Origin: Chryseosolibacter sp964532595
GTDB taxonomy: Bacteria > Bacteroidota > Bacteroidia > Cytophagales > Cyclobacteriaceae
Direction of reading: 5' to 3'
DNA length: 64,000 bases
Assembly: GCA_964532595.1 (NCBI GenBank)
Contig: CAZHIQ010000001.1
Coordinates: 248,001 to 312,000 of the forward strand
Shown: positions 10,017 to 18,557 of the stretch, in pieces
Layout: every line of letters starts with the position of its first letter
Numbering within the stretch: the first letter of the stretch is position 1
Notes under the pieces: model-generated
The model's database searches: none
What the model was told of the DNA's origin: nothing
The model's input: the letters and a program-made list of their open reading frames with translations, nothing else
Position numbers and translations under genes: made by a program

Positions 10017-10635
10017 AGCCCAGCGTATTTTTGTTGAAGTTTTGCTTCTCAAGGACCTTTTTCAATGCCTCAAGTCCGTAGTACAACCGTGATTTCACTG
10101 TGTTCTCCGACAATCCAAGAGCTTCGGCTATCTCACGGAACTTGAGTCCCTCATATTCCTTCATGATAATGACGGCGCGTTGTTCGGGAGGAATCTTGCC
10201 GAGTGCCTTTTGAAGAATTGCCGAAACCTCCGCCTGTCGATACTGACTTTCCGGATCATCGCCCGCAGAGTTCGACTCCCATTCGGGCGAGTTCTCCTCC
10301 TCCGGGTTCCAGAGCAGATCGAACGACATCGAACGACTTGCCTTATGCCGACGTGCTTCCTCCCGGCAATTGTTATAGGCGATTTTATAAAGCCAGGGCT
10401 TGAAACGGGTCGTGTCCTGCAGATCGCGGATGTAACGACACATCGCGATAAAAGTCTTCTGCGAGCTTTCCATTGCCACATCGTGGTCGAGAAAGAACTT
10501 GAAGCAAAAGTTATAAATCCGCTTGTACCACAGCTGCACCAGACGTCCCTGAGCGCTCCGGTCGCCCGTCTGGGCCCTGAGGATGAGGGAATCCGAGTGC
10601 ATCATGGCGATGTCAAGTAGTGTATCTGCATGCAT
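10006..10635 (-). CDS. ECF-type RNA polymerase sigma factor
   Basis: The 209-residue protein has sigma-70 region 2 (about 30-95: YNFCFKFFLDHDVAMESSQKTFIAMCRYI and the following PWLYKIAYNNC) and region 4 (about 145-200) with the helix-turn-helix LKFREIAEALGLSENTVKSR. The two are joined by an acidic linker rich in Pro, Glu and Ser. AGGAG lies 9 nt before the chosen ATG, supporting this start over the internal Met-Met at residues 11-12. Its gene overlaps the anti-sigma gene, so the two form a regulatory pair. It likely controls its own operon and perhaps the exporter downstream. Confidence 0.92.
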   Translation of the reverse strand: MHADTLLDIAMMHSDSLILRAQTGDRSAQGRLVQLWYKRIYNFCFKFFLDHDVAMESSQKTFIAMCRYIRDLQDTTRFKPWLYKIAYNNCREEARRHKASRSMSFDLLWNPEEENSPEWESNSAGDDPESQYRQAEVSAILQKALGKIPPEQRAVIIMKEYEGLKFREIAEALGLSENTVKSRLYYGLEALKKVLEKQNFNKNTLGYEL

Positions 10636-10710
10636 GGACCGTTGCTCCTGCTTTTTCTCTATGATGGGACGAGCGGCGGAAAAGTTTTACGTTTTTCAAC
10701 TTTTTTGCTG

Positions 10711-10743
10711 TTGCATCGCCTATCCGATATTGACTTATCTTTG
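10711..10743 (+). promoter_or_regulatory. Candidate promoter of the zinc-ribbon methyltransferase gene
   Basis: TATCTTTG at 10736-10743 fits the -7 element TAnnTTTG; a TTG at 10711-10713 lies 22 bp upstream, slightly wider than usual. The -7 element ends 6 bp before the ATG, so the transcript would be leaderless or nearly so. Confidence 0.35.
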
Positions 10744-10749
10744 GCTCCA

Positions 10750-11526
10750 ATGAAGAAGCTTATTTCGCTGGTCCTTCGCCGCGTGCCGCGGAAATACCTG
10801 CAGCGTGTTAGTGGCCCTGCCCTGAAGGTGGCCGGGTTATTCCTGGCCGGGAATAGCGTCACCTGCCCCGTATGTCAGCGCGGATTCCGCTCCTTTCTGC
10901 CTTATGGCCGTCTCCACCCGCGTCCAAATGCTCTTTGCCCCAACTGTCTTTCGCTGGAGAGGCACCGGCTTATCTGGCTGTACCTCAAAAGCCGGTCCGA
11001 TTTTTTCAAACGACAGCAATCCGTTCTGCATATTGCTCCCGAGGCCTGCTTCATTCCACGTTTTGAAAAAGTACACCGAGATCAGTATATAACGGCGGAT
11101 ATTGAGTCTCCGTTGGCAAAAGTCAAGATGGACATCCACGCCATGCCGTTTGAAGACAATCGATTCGACTTTGTATTGTGTAACCACGTCCTGGAACATG
11201 TCGACGACGACCGCATAGCCCTCAACGAAATTTATCGCGTTCTGAAACCCGGAGGAATGGCCATTCTGCAGGTCCCCTTCTTCCATCCTATTCCCGACAA
11301 GACATTTTCCGATCCGTCAATAACGGATCCGAAGGAACGCGAGCGGCTATTCGGACAGGACGACCATGTGAGAAGATATGGAAAAGATTACGCTGAGCGG
11401 ATTGCCGCATCGGGATTCCGGACTGTCGCAGACAACTTTATCGAGTCTCTCAGCGATGATGATCGGCATCGATACGGCCTGGCCAACGGCGAGTTGATTT
11501 ACGTCGCACGTCGGCCTGTGGAATAA
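10750..11526 (+). CDS. SAM-dependent methyltransferase with N-terminal zinc ribbon
   Basis: The 258-residue product has two CxxC pairs (Cys39, Cys42, Cys63, Cys66) that should form a zinc ribbon, followed by a class I methyltransferase domain. FDFVLCNHVLEHVDDD and YRVLKPGGMAILQVPF are the post-I and later motifs of the Methyltransf_11 group. Motif I is atypical (LHIAPEA instead of the usual LDxGCG), which I have seen described for a Bacteroidota subgroup but cannot verify here. The start at 10750 fits the MKKLISLVLRR opening; an earlier ATG at 10630 would overlap the divergent sigma gene. Substrate is unknown. Confidence 0.82.
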   Translation: MKKLISLVLRRVPRKYLQRVSGPALKVAGLFLAGNSVTCPVCQRGFRSFLPYGRLHPRPNALCPNCLSLERHRLIWLYLKSRSDFFKRQQSVLHIAPEACFIPRFEKVHRDQYITADIESPLAKVKMDIHAMPFEDNRFDFVLCNHVLEHVDDDRIALNEIYRVLKPGGMAILQVPFFHPIPDKTFSDPSITDPKERERLFGQDDHVRRYGKDYAERIAASGFRTVADNFIESLSDDDRHRYGLANGELIYVARRPVE

Positions 11527-11532
11527 AAAAAA

Positions 11533-11550
11533 GACTGCCGGTTGGCAGTC
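11533..11550 (-). terminator. Intrinsic terminator of the 11579-12184 gene
   Basis: A perfect 7-bp stem (GACTGCC / GGCAGTC) with a GGTT loop is followed on the minus strand by eight T residues (A run at 11525-11532 on plus). The hairpin also lies just past the convergent methyltransferase stop and may stop both transcripts. Confidence 0.75.
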
Positions 11551-11578
11551 TCCTGAAGTTTCGCAGCGAATATTAGGA

Positions 11579-12184
11579 TTAGAGACTTCCCAATTCCGCC
11601 AGCTTATTGCGTTCGTTTTGCAACTCGCGCGAAAGTTTGGTCTGCTTCTCCATCGCACGGCGCTTGTAGTCTTCGTATTCAGCGCTGATCGAGTTCATGA
11701 GGTCGACTTTCTCAGCAAGATTGCGACGCATCAGCTTCATGCTGTAGTAAATCACCCCGATCACGAGGCCAAGCAACAGAATAATTATCCCCATCAGGCC
11801 GGCAAAGAACCCTTTATCAAAATCAATCCCAAGAACGGTAATGTGTGTACTGGCATATAATACATCCTGCATACTCTCTTCTTTAGCCTTCAAAGCGGCT
11901 CTATTATCTTCAAGCTCCTTGTTTAGGCTATTAATCTCTGCACGGGCTTGTCTGAGCGTTGCCTGGTTCTGGCGAAGTGAATCTTCGATAATACGCCAAT
12001 AACCGTCGAGCAGGTTCTCCTTGATAACTTTGTAATCCTGGTAAGTTTGAGACTTGTTCTTCAGAACATAGTAGCGTTCGCGCAGCGTCTGGTTATCATT
12101 TTCCAATGCATCGCTTGCTTTCTGTGCCGAGGCACCCACAACAGCCAACACGCAAATCAACAAAAGAGTGGTACGCTTCATCAT
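11579..12184 (-). CDS. Membrane-anchored coiled-coil protein of unknown function
   Basis: I do not recognise a named family. The 201-residue product has a signal peptide (MKRTTLLLICVLAVVGASAQ), a helical, Gln/Glu/Lys-rich region to about residue 115 likely to be coiled coil, one membrane helix at about 128-152 (GIIILLLGLVIGVIYY) and a second, cytoplasmic coiled coil to the end. That topology suits a structural or scaffolding protein spanning the inner membrane. A second ATG is one codon downstream and either could be used. It stands alone with its own terminator. Confidence 0.7.
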   Translation of the reverse strand: MMKRTTLLLICVLAVVGASAQKASDALENDNQTLRERYYVLKNKSQTYQDYKVIKENLLDGYWRIIEDSLRQNQATLRQARAEINSLNKELEDNRAALKAKEESMQDVLYASTHITVLGIDFDKGFFAGLMGIIILLLGLVIGVIYYSMKLMRRNLAEKVDLMNSISAEYEDYKRRAMEKQTKLSRELQNERNKLAELGSL

Positions 12185-12337
12185 GTCTTTTTTGTAGAAT
12201 AAGGTTTATTAAGAATGCAAAATAAACAGAATCTCAAAAGCTAACCAAGCGGCACCGCTTCATCGTATAATGCTTCGACGGTCTGCTTTCACGAGCGACA
12301 GAAGCACATAAGTCGGGCTAAACGGCCGTTTCACTGC

Positions 12338-12634
12338 TTATTTGATTCTCCTAAAGATAAGGTCAGCATTCCGAATTTGCAGGATTCGCTCAAATAATTC
12401 CTTGAGGCCTGGTACTCTGTCGGCGAGGAGACAGCCTTCTTGACCGACATCGAAGATTCCTTTGTGCTTGTAACCGTTAATAATCAACGCCTCGCCAAAC
12501 TCACTCAACACGACCGTCACGGCGGCAGTGTCTTTCTCGTAGCGCGTCATAGTAACGTCGCTTGCAGCAACAGGACCACACGCTACCATCTGTGCGGATA
12601 ACGAAACAGCGGTACTGGCTGAGAAAGCAAGCAA
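12338..12634 (-). pseudogene. Degenerate N-terminal fragment of a DUF3857/transglutaminase-type protein
   Basis: The 98-codon reading contains a signal-like segment followed by MTRYEKDTAAVTVVLSEFGE, which resembles the start of the mature part of Bacteroidota DUF3857 proteins (usually about 600-700 residues with a transglutaminase-like core). Similarity fades after GIFDVGQEGCLLAD and the frame closes at residue 98. There is no ATG: the only start is TTG, and an in-frame TGA lies 4 codons upstream. The 570-bp gap from 12185 to 12754 contains nothing else I can support. I read it as the remnant of a deleted gene; the family assignment is from motif memory. Confidence 0.38.
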
Positions 12635-12754
12635 GAGTGAATCTCAAGAGGGGTCTTTCAGCGTTGATATTCCTGAAGCTATTACTGCACCGAAGGACTG
12701 CAACACCGACCTCTATGGAATAGCATGTATCCATGAAAATGCGTAAGCTGCAAC

Positions 12755-13261
12755 ATGAAAATCGGGATTCTCTCCGACACGCACGGTTATCTAGACCCTC
12801 GGGTGTTTGAATACTTTGCCGATCGCGACGAACTATGGCACGCGGGCGATATTGGGAATGCCGAAGTCGCTGATGCGCTCGAAGCATTCAAACCTCTTCG
12901 CGCAGTACACGGAAACATCGATGACAAGGAGCTGCAGACCCGGTTTCCCGAAGACCTCCGTTTCGTCTGTGGCGGACTCAGTGTGTGGATCACTCACATC
13001 GGTGGAGTTCCGCCGCGCTACAAGCCTCGGGTCCAACAGGAACTCAGACAACAAGCACCCGATATCTTTGTATGTGGTCACTCCCACATCCTGCGCGTAG
13101 GACGCGACCCGGCGCTAAACAATATGCTATACATTAATCCGGGGGCTGCGGGTAATCAGGGCTTTCACCCGATAAAAACGATGCTTCGATTTGAAATCAC
13201 CGACGCAGAGATCCGGAACATGGAAGTGATCGAGTTGGGGAAACGCGGGCAGCTCGCGTAA
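12755..13261 (+). CDS. YfcE/MJ0936-family metallophosphoesterase
   Basis: A 168-residue calcineurin-like phosphoesterase. All metal-binding motifs of the family are present in order: LSDTHG, HAGDIGN, VHGNID, THIGG and CGHSH. Single-domain members of this family hydrolyse phosphodiesters in vitro with Mn2+; the cellular substrate is rarely known. The length is typical and there is no signal peptide. The gene stops just before the dnaN terminator, with which it converges. Confidence 0.92.
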   Translation: MKIGILSDTHGYLDPRVFEYFADRDELWHAGDIGNAEVADALEAFKPLRAVHGNIDDKELQTRFPEDLRFVCGGLSVWITHIGGVPPRYKPRVQQELRQQAPDIFVCGHSHILRVGRDPALNNMLYINPGAAGNQGFHPIKTMLRFEITDAEIRNMEVIELGKRGQLA

Positions 13262-13268
13262 AAAAAAG

Positions 13269-13294
13269 AACCCCGGGCGTTCAGCCGCGGGGTT
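13269..13294 (-). terminator. Intrinsic terminator of dnaN
   Basis: A 7-bp stem AACCCCG / CGGGGTT encloses a 12-nt loop. On the minus strand it is followed by a T-rich run (A7 at 13261-13267 on plus). It lies 22 bp after the dnaN stop and directly after the convergent phosphoesterase gene, so it may act in both directions. Confidence 0.72.
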
Positions 13295-13316
13295 GTGTCC
13301 TTTGAGCATTGTGTCT

Positions 13317-14441
13317 TTAAACGTACTGGTTAAGCATAACAGGCATCACCAGCATCAGAATATCTTCAGCCTGATCCTTTTCAGCCGGCAAAATTACACC
13401 AGCCTTGTTCGGGGCAGACATTGTGAGTCTTACCTGATCCGAGTCCATATTGGTCAGCATCTCTACAAGGAATCGCGCATTGAATCCGATCTCGATGTCT
13501 TCGCCATCGTGCTCACAGCTCAGACGCTCATTCGCTTCATTGGAGAAGTCGAGGTCTTCCGCCGAAATCTGAAGCTCACTTCCCGTAATCTTCAGGCGTA
13601 CCTGGTGCGTCGTCTTATTTGCGTAAATGGAAATCCGCTTAAGCGCTCCGAGCAAATCGTTGCGACCGATCGTCATCTTGATGTTGTTGCCTGTGGGAAT
13701 TACGTTTTCGTAGTCGGGGAAACGCTCATCAATCAAACGGCAAATCATCCGGATATTACCAAACTTAAAGAAGGCGTTAGCCATGTTGAAGTTCACAACA
13801 ACATCGGTATTTTCAGCAGGCAATGTAGCCTTCAGGAGGTTAAGTGCCTTGCGCGGTATGATTATGGCATTTCCGTTTTCCGATTTCACGTCTGTACGGC
13901 GATAGCGTACGAGGCGGTGTCCGTCGGTGGCGACAAACGTGGTGTTTTTCTCGCCCAGGTTGACATAAACGCCCGTCATGGCAGGGCGCAATTCATCGTT
14001 GCTCGTAGCGAAGATGGTGTTATTGACGGCGCGGGCGAGTACCTCTGAGGAAATCTCGGCGGTAAAATCGTTAGACACAACCGGAACCTTGGGGAAGTCT
14101 GTCGCATTCTCTCCAGAAAGCTTATACCTTCCGTTGTCGGAAATAATCTCAACGCTGTAAGTCGACTCGTCAATAGAGAAAGTAACAGGCTGTTCAGGAA
14201 GGTTCTTTAGTGTATCCAAAAGGATGCGCGCCGGTACAGCGATACTGCCCCGTTCTTTCGATTCCACCTGAAGCTCAGTGATCATTGACGTCTGCAAGTC
14301 AGACGCTGTCACCGTAAGCCCACCCTTCTCAAGCTCGAAAAGAAAGTTTTCGAGAATCGGTACAACCGGGTTGGTTGTAATCACACCGTTTATATTGGAG
14401 AGTTGCTTGAGCAGATAAGCGGAGTTTACTATAAACTTCAT
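13317..14441 (-). CDS. dnaN: DNA polymerase III beta subunit (sliding clamp)
   Basis: The 374-residue length and three repeated clamp domains match bacterial beta clamps, which encircle DNA as a dimer and tether replicative polymerase and repair proteins. The opening MKFIVNSAYLLKQL, the middle RPAMTGVYVN and the C-terminal end VMPVMLNQYV (the family ends in the PMRL-like binding pocket strand) support the call. It is not next to dnaA, which is usual in Bacteroidota. It is the last of a same-strand run with gldF, gldG and the DUF4340 gene, but 83 bp separate it from the latter. Confidence 0.96.
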   Translation of the reverse strand: MKFIVNSAYLLKQLSNINGVITTNPVVPILENFLFELEKGGLTVTASDLQTSMITELQVESKERGSIAVPARILLDTLKNLPEQPVTFSIDESTYSVEIISDNGRYKLSGENATDFPKVPVVSNDFTAEISSEVLARAVNNTIFATSNDELRPAMTGVYVNLGEKNTTFVATDGHRLVRYRRTDVKSENGNAIIIPRKALNLLKATLPAENTDVVVNFNMANAFFKFGNIRMICRLIDERFPDYENVIPTGNNIKMTIGRNDLLGALKRISIYANKTTHQVRLKITGSELQISAEDLDFSNEANERLSCEHDGEDIEIGFNARFLVEMLTNMDSDQVRLTMSAPNKAGVILPAEKDQAEDILMLVMPVMLNQYV

Positions 14442-14524
14442 CGGTGAATTCTTTATGGGTTAAAGCGGGGTAAAGTTATAAATAAAACGCAATTCTAAAA
14501 CCGGCATTTTTGGCCGAAATCGGA

Positions 14525-15454
14525 CTATTTTCCGGCGAAAAAAGACCGGGGTCTTTCCAGGCGACGCACTTTGGCCGGGGAAAAAACCGCAGGCTGGTCA
14601 TCGCCGATAAGTCCGAACACAACTCCGTTTCCGTCTCCCCTGTACACGCGGAGTCGGTAATTCCGGCTCGCGATGTCGATAACGCGAAGCTCCCACTTAG
14701 GGGTAAGTTGCTGAAGACTGTCTCTTAACCCGGGTTCAGGCAGGTAAGTATCCACCGTTAAGAGGGAAACATCATCCAGAAAGGTGTTGAGCCGCGCCGT
14801 ATCGGTCTTCACCAGGCCTTCAACTCCGAAATCGCGATCCAACTGCGCCACGCGGAAGTTCTCGGAAGGATTATCCGGAAATTCGGCCTCCAACGCCCGG
14901 AAGTTACGCCAGTTGAAACCGAATACCAGTTTGTTGCGCCACTGTTCTTCGGGCAGCTCGAGAATACCCGACACATAGACTTTGTACCCCGGAATGGTCA
15001 TGACATAGACTTTTCCGGAGCGCGGATCTGCGAAATAGGCCTGCGTCTTTTCCGGGTCGCCTCCCGCATAGAACGTCAGTTCAGGCTCGTCGCTATATAA
15101 TGACACATGCACTCCGTGCTCGCGCAGCGCATGAAACAGCGAATCATTTTCGCTGGAAGCAACCGCGCGGCGGGGTCTGGCCTGTTGTAGCGTTGCGAAG
15201 AGGACGCGAATCATGTCGCCGTCGGCATCATAACGGTCATTAACACGCCAGTACGCGCCGTTATACGACAAGGTTACCGTTGCGTTCCCCGACCGTAGTT
15301 CAACCGTCCCGATCGATTCAAGGTTTTCGACCTGGAAGATATCTATGGGTACCGCTATACGTCGCTCGCGCGTCACTCCAAAGTACACCACGACCGTGAC
15401 GACCACCAGGATCATCAGCGTTATAATTCGACGCTTGTTTATTTTCTCCTGCAT
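14525..15454 (-). CDS. DUF4340 membrane-anchored protein downstream of gldG
   Basis: The 309-residue product has one N-terminal membrane helix (RIITLMILVVVTVVVYFGV) and an extracytoplasmic region with the repeated beta-rich DUF4340 pattern (GTVELRSGNATVTLSYNGAYWRV is its hallmark start, split here by residue limits into the same segment). DUF4340 proteins are often encoded with GldG-like ABC components. The chosen ATG lies 1 bp after the gldG TGA; another ATG five codons upstream would overlap gldG. It is presumably a partner of the GldFG complex, by position only. Confidence 0.78.
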   Translation of the reverse strand: MQEKINKRRIITLMILVVVTVVVYFGVTRERRIAVPIDIFQVENLESIGTVELRSGNATVTLSYNGAYWRVNDRYDADGDMIRVLFATLQQARPRRAVASSENDSLFHALREHGVHVSLYSDEPELTFYAGGDPEKTQAYFADPRSGKVYVMTIPGYKVYVSGILELPEEQWRNKLVFGFNWRNFRALEAEFPDNPSENFRVAQLDRDFGVEGLVKTDTARLNTFLDDVSLLTVDTYLPEPGLRDSLQQLTPKWELRVIDIASRNYRLRVYRGDGNGVVFGLIGDDQPAVFSPAKVRRLERPRSFFAGK

Positions 15455-15455
15455 A

Positions 15456-17126
15456 TCAGAATCTCGCATACCGCATTTGGCGCCACGCAGCGCGAAGGAC
15501 TCCGAATACGACGACCAGCGCGATCGGGAGCCCGAGGTTGACAATCTGCCACTTCAATTTCTCCGAAGCGATCTTCTCGCGGTTAAGGGGACGAATCCGC
15601 ACCTCTTTACCCCGGGCGCGGATGAGCCCTTCTTCATCGACCAGAAAGGCCAGCATATTGAGCAGCAAATCCTGGTTCGCATACGTATAGTTCGAAAATG
15701 GATCGCGTCCCAGCGGAAGGGGTTCCCCCGTCCGGGGATGCACTTCGTTACGCGCCAAGTCTCCATCGGAGACAACGATCAGACTGGTCGGTACACTCTT
15801 CTCGACAAATTCCGTAACATCGACCTGTTCAGGCGGGAAGCGGTTGCGATAAAGAGAAGTAAACGTTCCTTCGAGAAGATACGCCACCGGGATATGGGGG
15901 CGACTGAATTTCTCGGGCGACACATTCTTTCGCAGGTCATTCACGTTGACATCCACCGGCGCCCCCAACACGCGAGAATACGGTGATGTCATCAGCAAAG
16001 GAGTTTTCGTAACACCTTCAGCCTTGACGGTATCGATACTACTGGCAAAGCGCAGCCATACGCGGTCAAGGTTACGCGTAATCGGGTGGTTGGCGAATGT
16101 ATTTACCAGAGGAAAAAACGGCCACTCCAGCATGTGAATCTGCGGCGTTCCGTCCGCACTCGCCCCTGTAATGATCGGGTGTCTTCCCGCGTAGCGATCC
16201 TGAATCAGGTCGGGATTGATGCGTACACCATATCGAAAGAGCATATCATCGAGCCTTGTTTCATAGGGGAAGGCGAGATAATTGGCCTGCGTAATGCTGT
16301 CCATGTTCGCGTCCAGACGATCGACGAGGAACAGCACTTTGCCGCCGCGCATGATATATTGGTCAAGGTGATACTTCTCAGACTCCGAGAAAGGGCCAAC
16401 AGGCTTCGCGATCACGAGCGCGTCAAAACCGGATAAACTCTCGTTGAGACGTATATCCCGCACGCGGTAAAGATCAGTGATGGCGTTGCGGAACGAAACG
16501 AGATGGGTGTTATCAAGTTCACCATGGCCCCGCACCAACCCAATGCGCTTAGGAGCCTCGTTAACGAGTCCGTAAATAGCGTTGGCGAGCTCAAACTCGA
16601 TGCCCTCGATAGAGGGATTAATCATCGATGCGTTCGATCCCTTGAGTAGCATCACTCCTTTCTCCGCACTGCCATAGGATACAATCGCTCCGGGAAAAAT
16701 GATCTTCTCGATTCGTTCACCATCGCGCGTATCAATAACATTCGTCGGCTGAATGCCCTTGGCGGCAAGTTCGGCCATATACTCCTGCCGCGCCTTCTGG
16801 CTCATCGCCGATGAAGGATCGGTAAAGGAATACTGTACCCGATTGTTGGCATAGACTCGGAACATTTCCAGGGTCTCTCGCACGCTTTTTTGAAAGCGCC
16901 GGAAGTCGGCATTCAGTTCACCCTCCAGAAAAACCTCAATGTAGACCACATCGTCGAGTGTTCGCAGCATCTCCCGCGTGGAGGGATGAATCGAGTAGCG
17001 TTTCTCGTCAGTAAGATCCCATTGGAAGAAAAACTTCGACGAAAGAAGGTTAACCAGGATCAGTAAGACGATTCCATTGGCCAGTAAAAGCAGATCACCC
17101 GTTCTTTTGTCTTGCCAGTTTACCAT
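15456..17126 (-). CDS. gldG: Gliding-motility ABC transporter auxiliary protein GldG
   Basis: The 556-residue protein has an N-terminal helix (LLLLANGIVLLILVNLLSS), a GldG-type ABC-associated domain with DEKRYSIHPSTREML at its start, and a C-terminal helix (VNLGLPIALVVVFGVL). GldG works with GldF and the ATPase GldA; in Flavobacterium johnsoniae all three are needed for gliding, although many non-gliding Bacteroidota also carry them. The gene overlaps gldF by 7 bp and is followed at once by the DUF4340 gene, so gldF-gldG-DUF4340 is one operon. Confidence 0.93.
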   Translation of the reverse strand: MVNWQDKRTGDLLLLANGIVLLILVNLLSSKFFFQWDLTDEKRYSIHPSTREMLRTLDDVVYIEVFLEGELNADFRRFQKSVRETLEMFRVYANNRVQYSFTDPSSAMSQKARQEYMAELAAKGIQPTNVIDTRDGERIEKIIFPGAIVSYGSAEKGVMLLKGSNASMINPSIEGIEFELANAIYGLVNEAPKRIGLVRGHGELDNTHLVSFRNAITDLYRVRDIRLNESLSGFDALVIAKPVGPFSESEKYHLDQYIMRGGKVLFLVDRLDANMDSITQANYLAFPYETRLDDMLFRYGVRINPDLIQDRYAGRHPIITGASADGTPQIHMLEWPFFPLVNTFANHPITRNLDRVWLRFASSIDTVKAEGVTKTPLLMTSPYSRVLGAPVDVNVNDLRKNVSPEKFSRPHIPVAYLLEGTFTSLYRNRFPPEQVDVTEFVEKSVPTSLIVVSDGDLARNEVHPRTGEPLPLGRDPFSNYTYANQDLLLNMLAFLVDEEGLIRARGKEVRIRPLNREKIASEKLKWQIVNLGLPIALVVVFGVLRAAWRQMRYARF

Positions 17127-17848
17127 GAGCGTGCCCCTAATACGATTCGTGTCAACAACAGCATAAACGCAATCACACTGCCGAAGTATATCAGATTCCG
17201 GCTATCGATCACCCCCTTGCTCAACGCATCGTAGTGGTGAAGGAGTCCGAGTTCCCGGATAAAAAGAGTTTGTTCCGACCAGACATTAACGTTAGCCAGC
17301 GATTCCAGGCCTGCAAAGAGCAGGAAACAGAAAAACGCGGCCATAATAAATGAAACGATCTGGCTTGTCGTCAATGCCGAAGCCAGTATACCAATGGCAC
17401 AAAACACCGCCCCCAGCATGAGAAGTCCCACATAGGAGCCCATCACTCCGGGTGTATCTACATTACCGACCGGGTTCCCGAGGGCGTAAACGGAAAAGTA
17501 ATAAATTACAGTAGGCACTACCGCCAGAACAACAAGGAGAAAACAGGCGAAGAACTTTCCAAGAATAATATCCCAGTCCGTCAGCGGTTTCGTCAGCAGT
17601 AATTCGAGCGTACCGCCGCGAGCCTCCTCGGCAAAGCTGCGCATGGTTATGGCTGGGATGAGGAAAATAAAAACATATGGCCCCAGGGTGAATAGGGTCT
17701 CCATGTCAGCATATCCGTACTCAAGGACCGAAGTCTCAGGAAAGACCCACATCAGCAGTCCGATTCCTGTCAGAAAAACGCCAATCACTACGTAAGCGAT
17801 CAGCGAATTGAGAAAACTGTTGAACTCCTTTACTAAGACCTGAATCAT
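17120..17848 (-). CDS. gldF: Gliding-motility ABC transporter permease GldF
   Basis: A 242-residue membrane protein with six predicted helices and the ABC-2 permease motif RSFAEEARGGTLELLLTKPL between helices 2 and 3, characteristic of GldF/NosY-type permeases. With GldA as ATPase and GldG as companion it forms an inner-membrane ABC complex. First gene of the gldF-gldG-DUF4340 run. A 7-bp inverted repeat (17930-17936 with 17942-17948) lies in the 272-bp gap shared with the divergent CBS gene; I cannot assign it a role. Confidence 0.94.
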   Translation of the reverse strand: MIQVLVKEFNSFLNSLIAYVVIGVFLTGIGLLMWVFPETSVLEYGYADMETLFTLGPYVFIFLIPAITMRSFAEEARGGTLELLLTKPLTDWDIILGKFFACFLLVVLAVVPTVIYYFSVYALGNPVGNVDTPGVMGSYVGLLMLGAVFCAIGILASALTTSQIVSFIMAAFFCFLLFAGLESLANVNVWSEQTLFIRELGLLHHYDALSKGVIDSRNLIYFGSVIAFMLLLTRIVLGARSW

Positions 17849-18120
17849 TTTCCGCGAAAACGCAAATATAGGGTTTTACGACCGGACGGGTTTTGACGCT
17901 CTGAAAGTTTTGAGAGTGAATCAGGGCACCCGGAGGCTTCTCCTCCGGCAAGGGAACCCCACAAAACGATGGCCGTCGGGCGCAATATTAGGTAAACATA
18001 GGACACAAAACGCCATTTGTTATGATGTAAACGCAGCATTCAGCCAAATATCCTTTCGGTTATCAAACGAAAGCATTATCTTACTCGAATAAACCTGAAT
18101 GCTAACTAATTGCAAGTGCT

Positions 18121-18549
18121 ATGAAAAGAGTTGCTGATGTCCTGGCACATAAGGGCCGGCGTGTGATCTCCATCGAACCGGACGCCAAGGTGTTTGAAGC
18201 CCTTCAGCTTATGTCGGACAAGAACATCGGTTCAGTGCTCGTCATGGACGGCGAAACCTATTGCGGATTGCTCACCGAACGCGATTACGCGCGCAAAGTT
18301 ATCCTTAAGGGCCGGGCGTCCTCAGACGTGAGGGTAAAAGACATCATGTCGACAGACTTGCCCAGGATTAATCCCGAGACTTCCATCGAGGCTTGCATGC
18401 AATTGATGTCCGACAACAACATTCGCTATCTCCCGGTATTCTCCAATAAGTCCGTTACGGGGATAATTTCGATCAATGACGTCATCAAGGCGGTAATCGC
18501 CAATCAGCAGGATACGATCCAACAGCTCGAAAATTACATCCACTCCTGA
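18121..18549 (+). CDS. Paired CBS-domain protein
   Basis: The 142-residue protein is little more than two CBS motifs in tandem: residues about 8-65 (PDAKVFEALQLMSDKNIGSVLVMDG) and 75-130 (IMSTDLPRINPETSIEACMQLMSDNNIRYLPV), the second continuing into TGIISINDVIKAVI. Stand-alone pairs form a Bateman module that binds adenine nucleotides and signals energy state to partner proteins. It sits between gldF and gldA on the opposite strand and converges with gldA (8 bp between stops), which suggests insertion or rearrangement rather than function in gliding. Confidence 0.9.
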   Translation: MKRVADVLAHKGRRVISIEPDAKVFEALQLMSDKNIGSVLVMDGETYCGLLTERDYARKVILKGRASSDVRVKDIMSTDLPRINPETSIEACMQLMSDNNIRYLPVFSNKSVTGIISINDVIKAVIANQQDTIQQLENYIHS

Positions 18550-18557
18550 TCAAATTG

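Noticed and set aside
10630..10749. Longer start for the methyltransferase (ATG at 10630)
   Set aside because: It would overlap the sigma gene start and add 40 residues unlike the family; the candidate promoter also points to 10750.
12501..12887. Minus-strand open frame of 128 codons
   Set aside because: It overlaps the phosphoesterase gene on the other strand and has no recognisable features; treated as an unrelated frame.
17930..17948. Inverted repeat CCGGAGG/CCTCCGG as a terminator
   Set aside because: No T-run on either side and it lies between divergent genes, so no transcript needs ending here.
17952..17965. GGGAACCCCACAAA shared with 52698-52711
   Set aside because: A 14-bp match between two intergenic regions is expected by chance several times in 64 kb.
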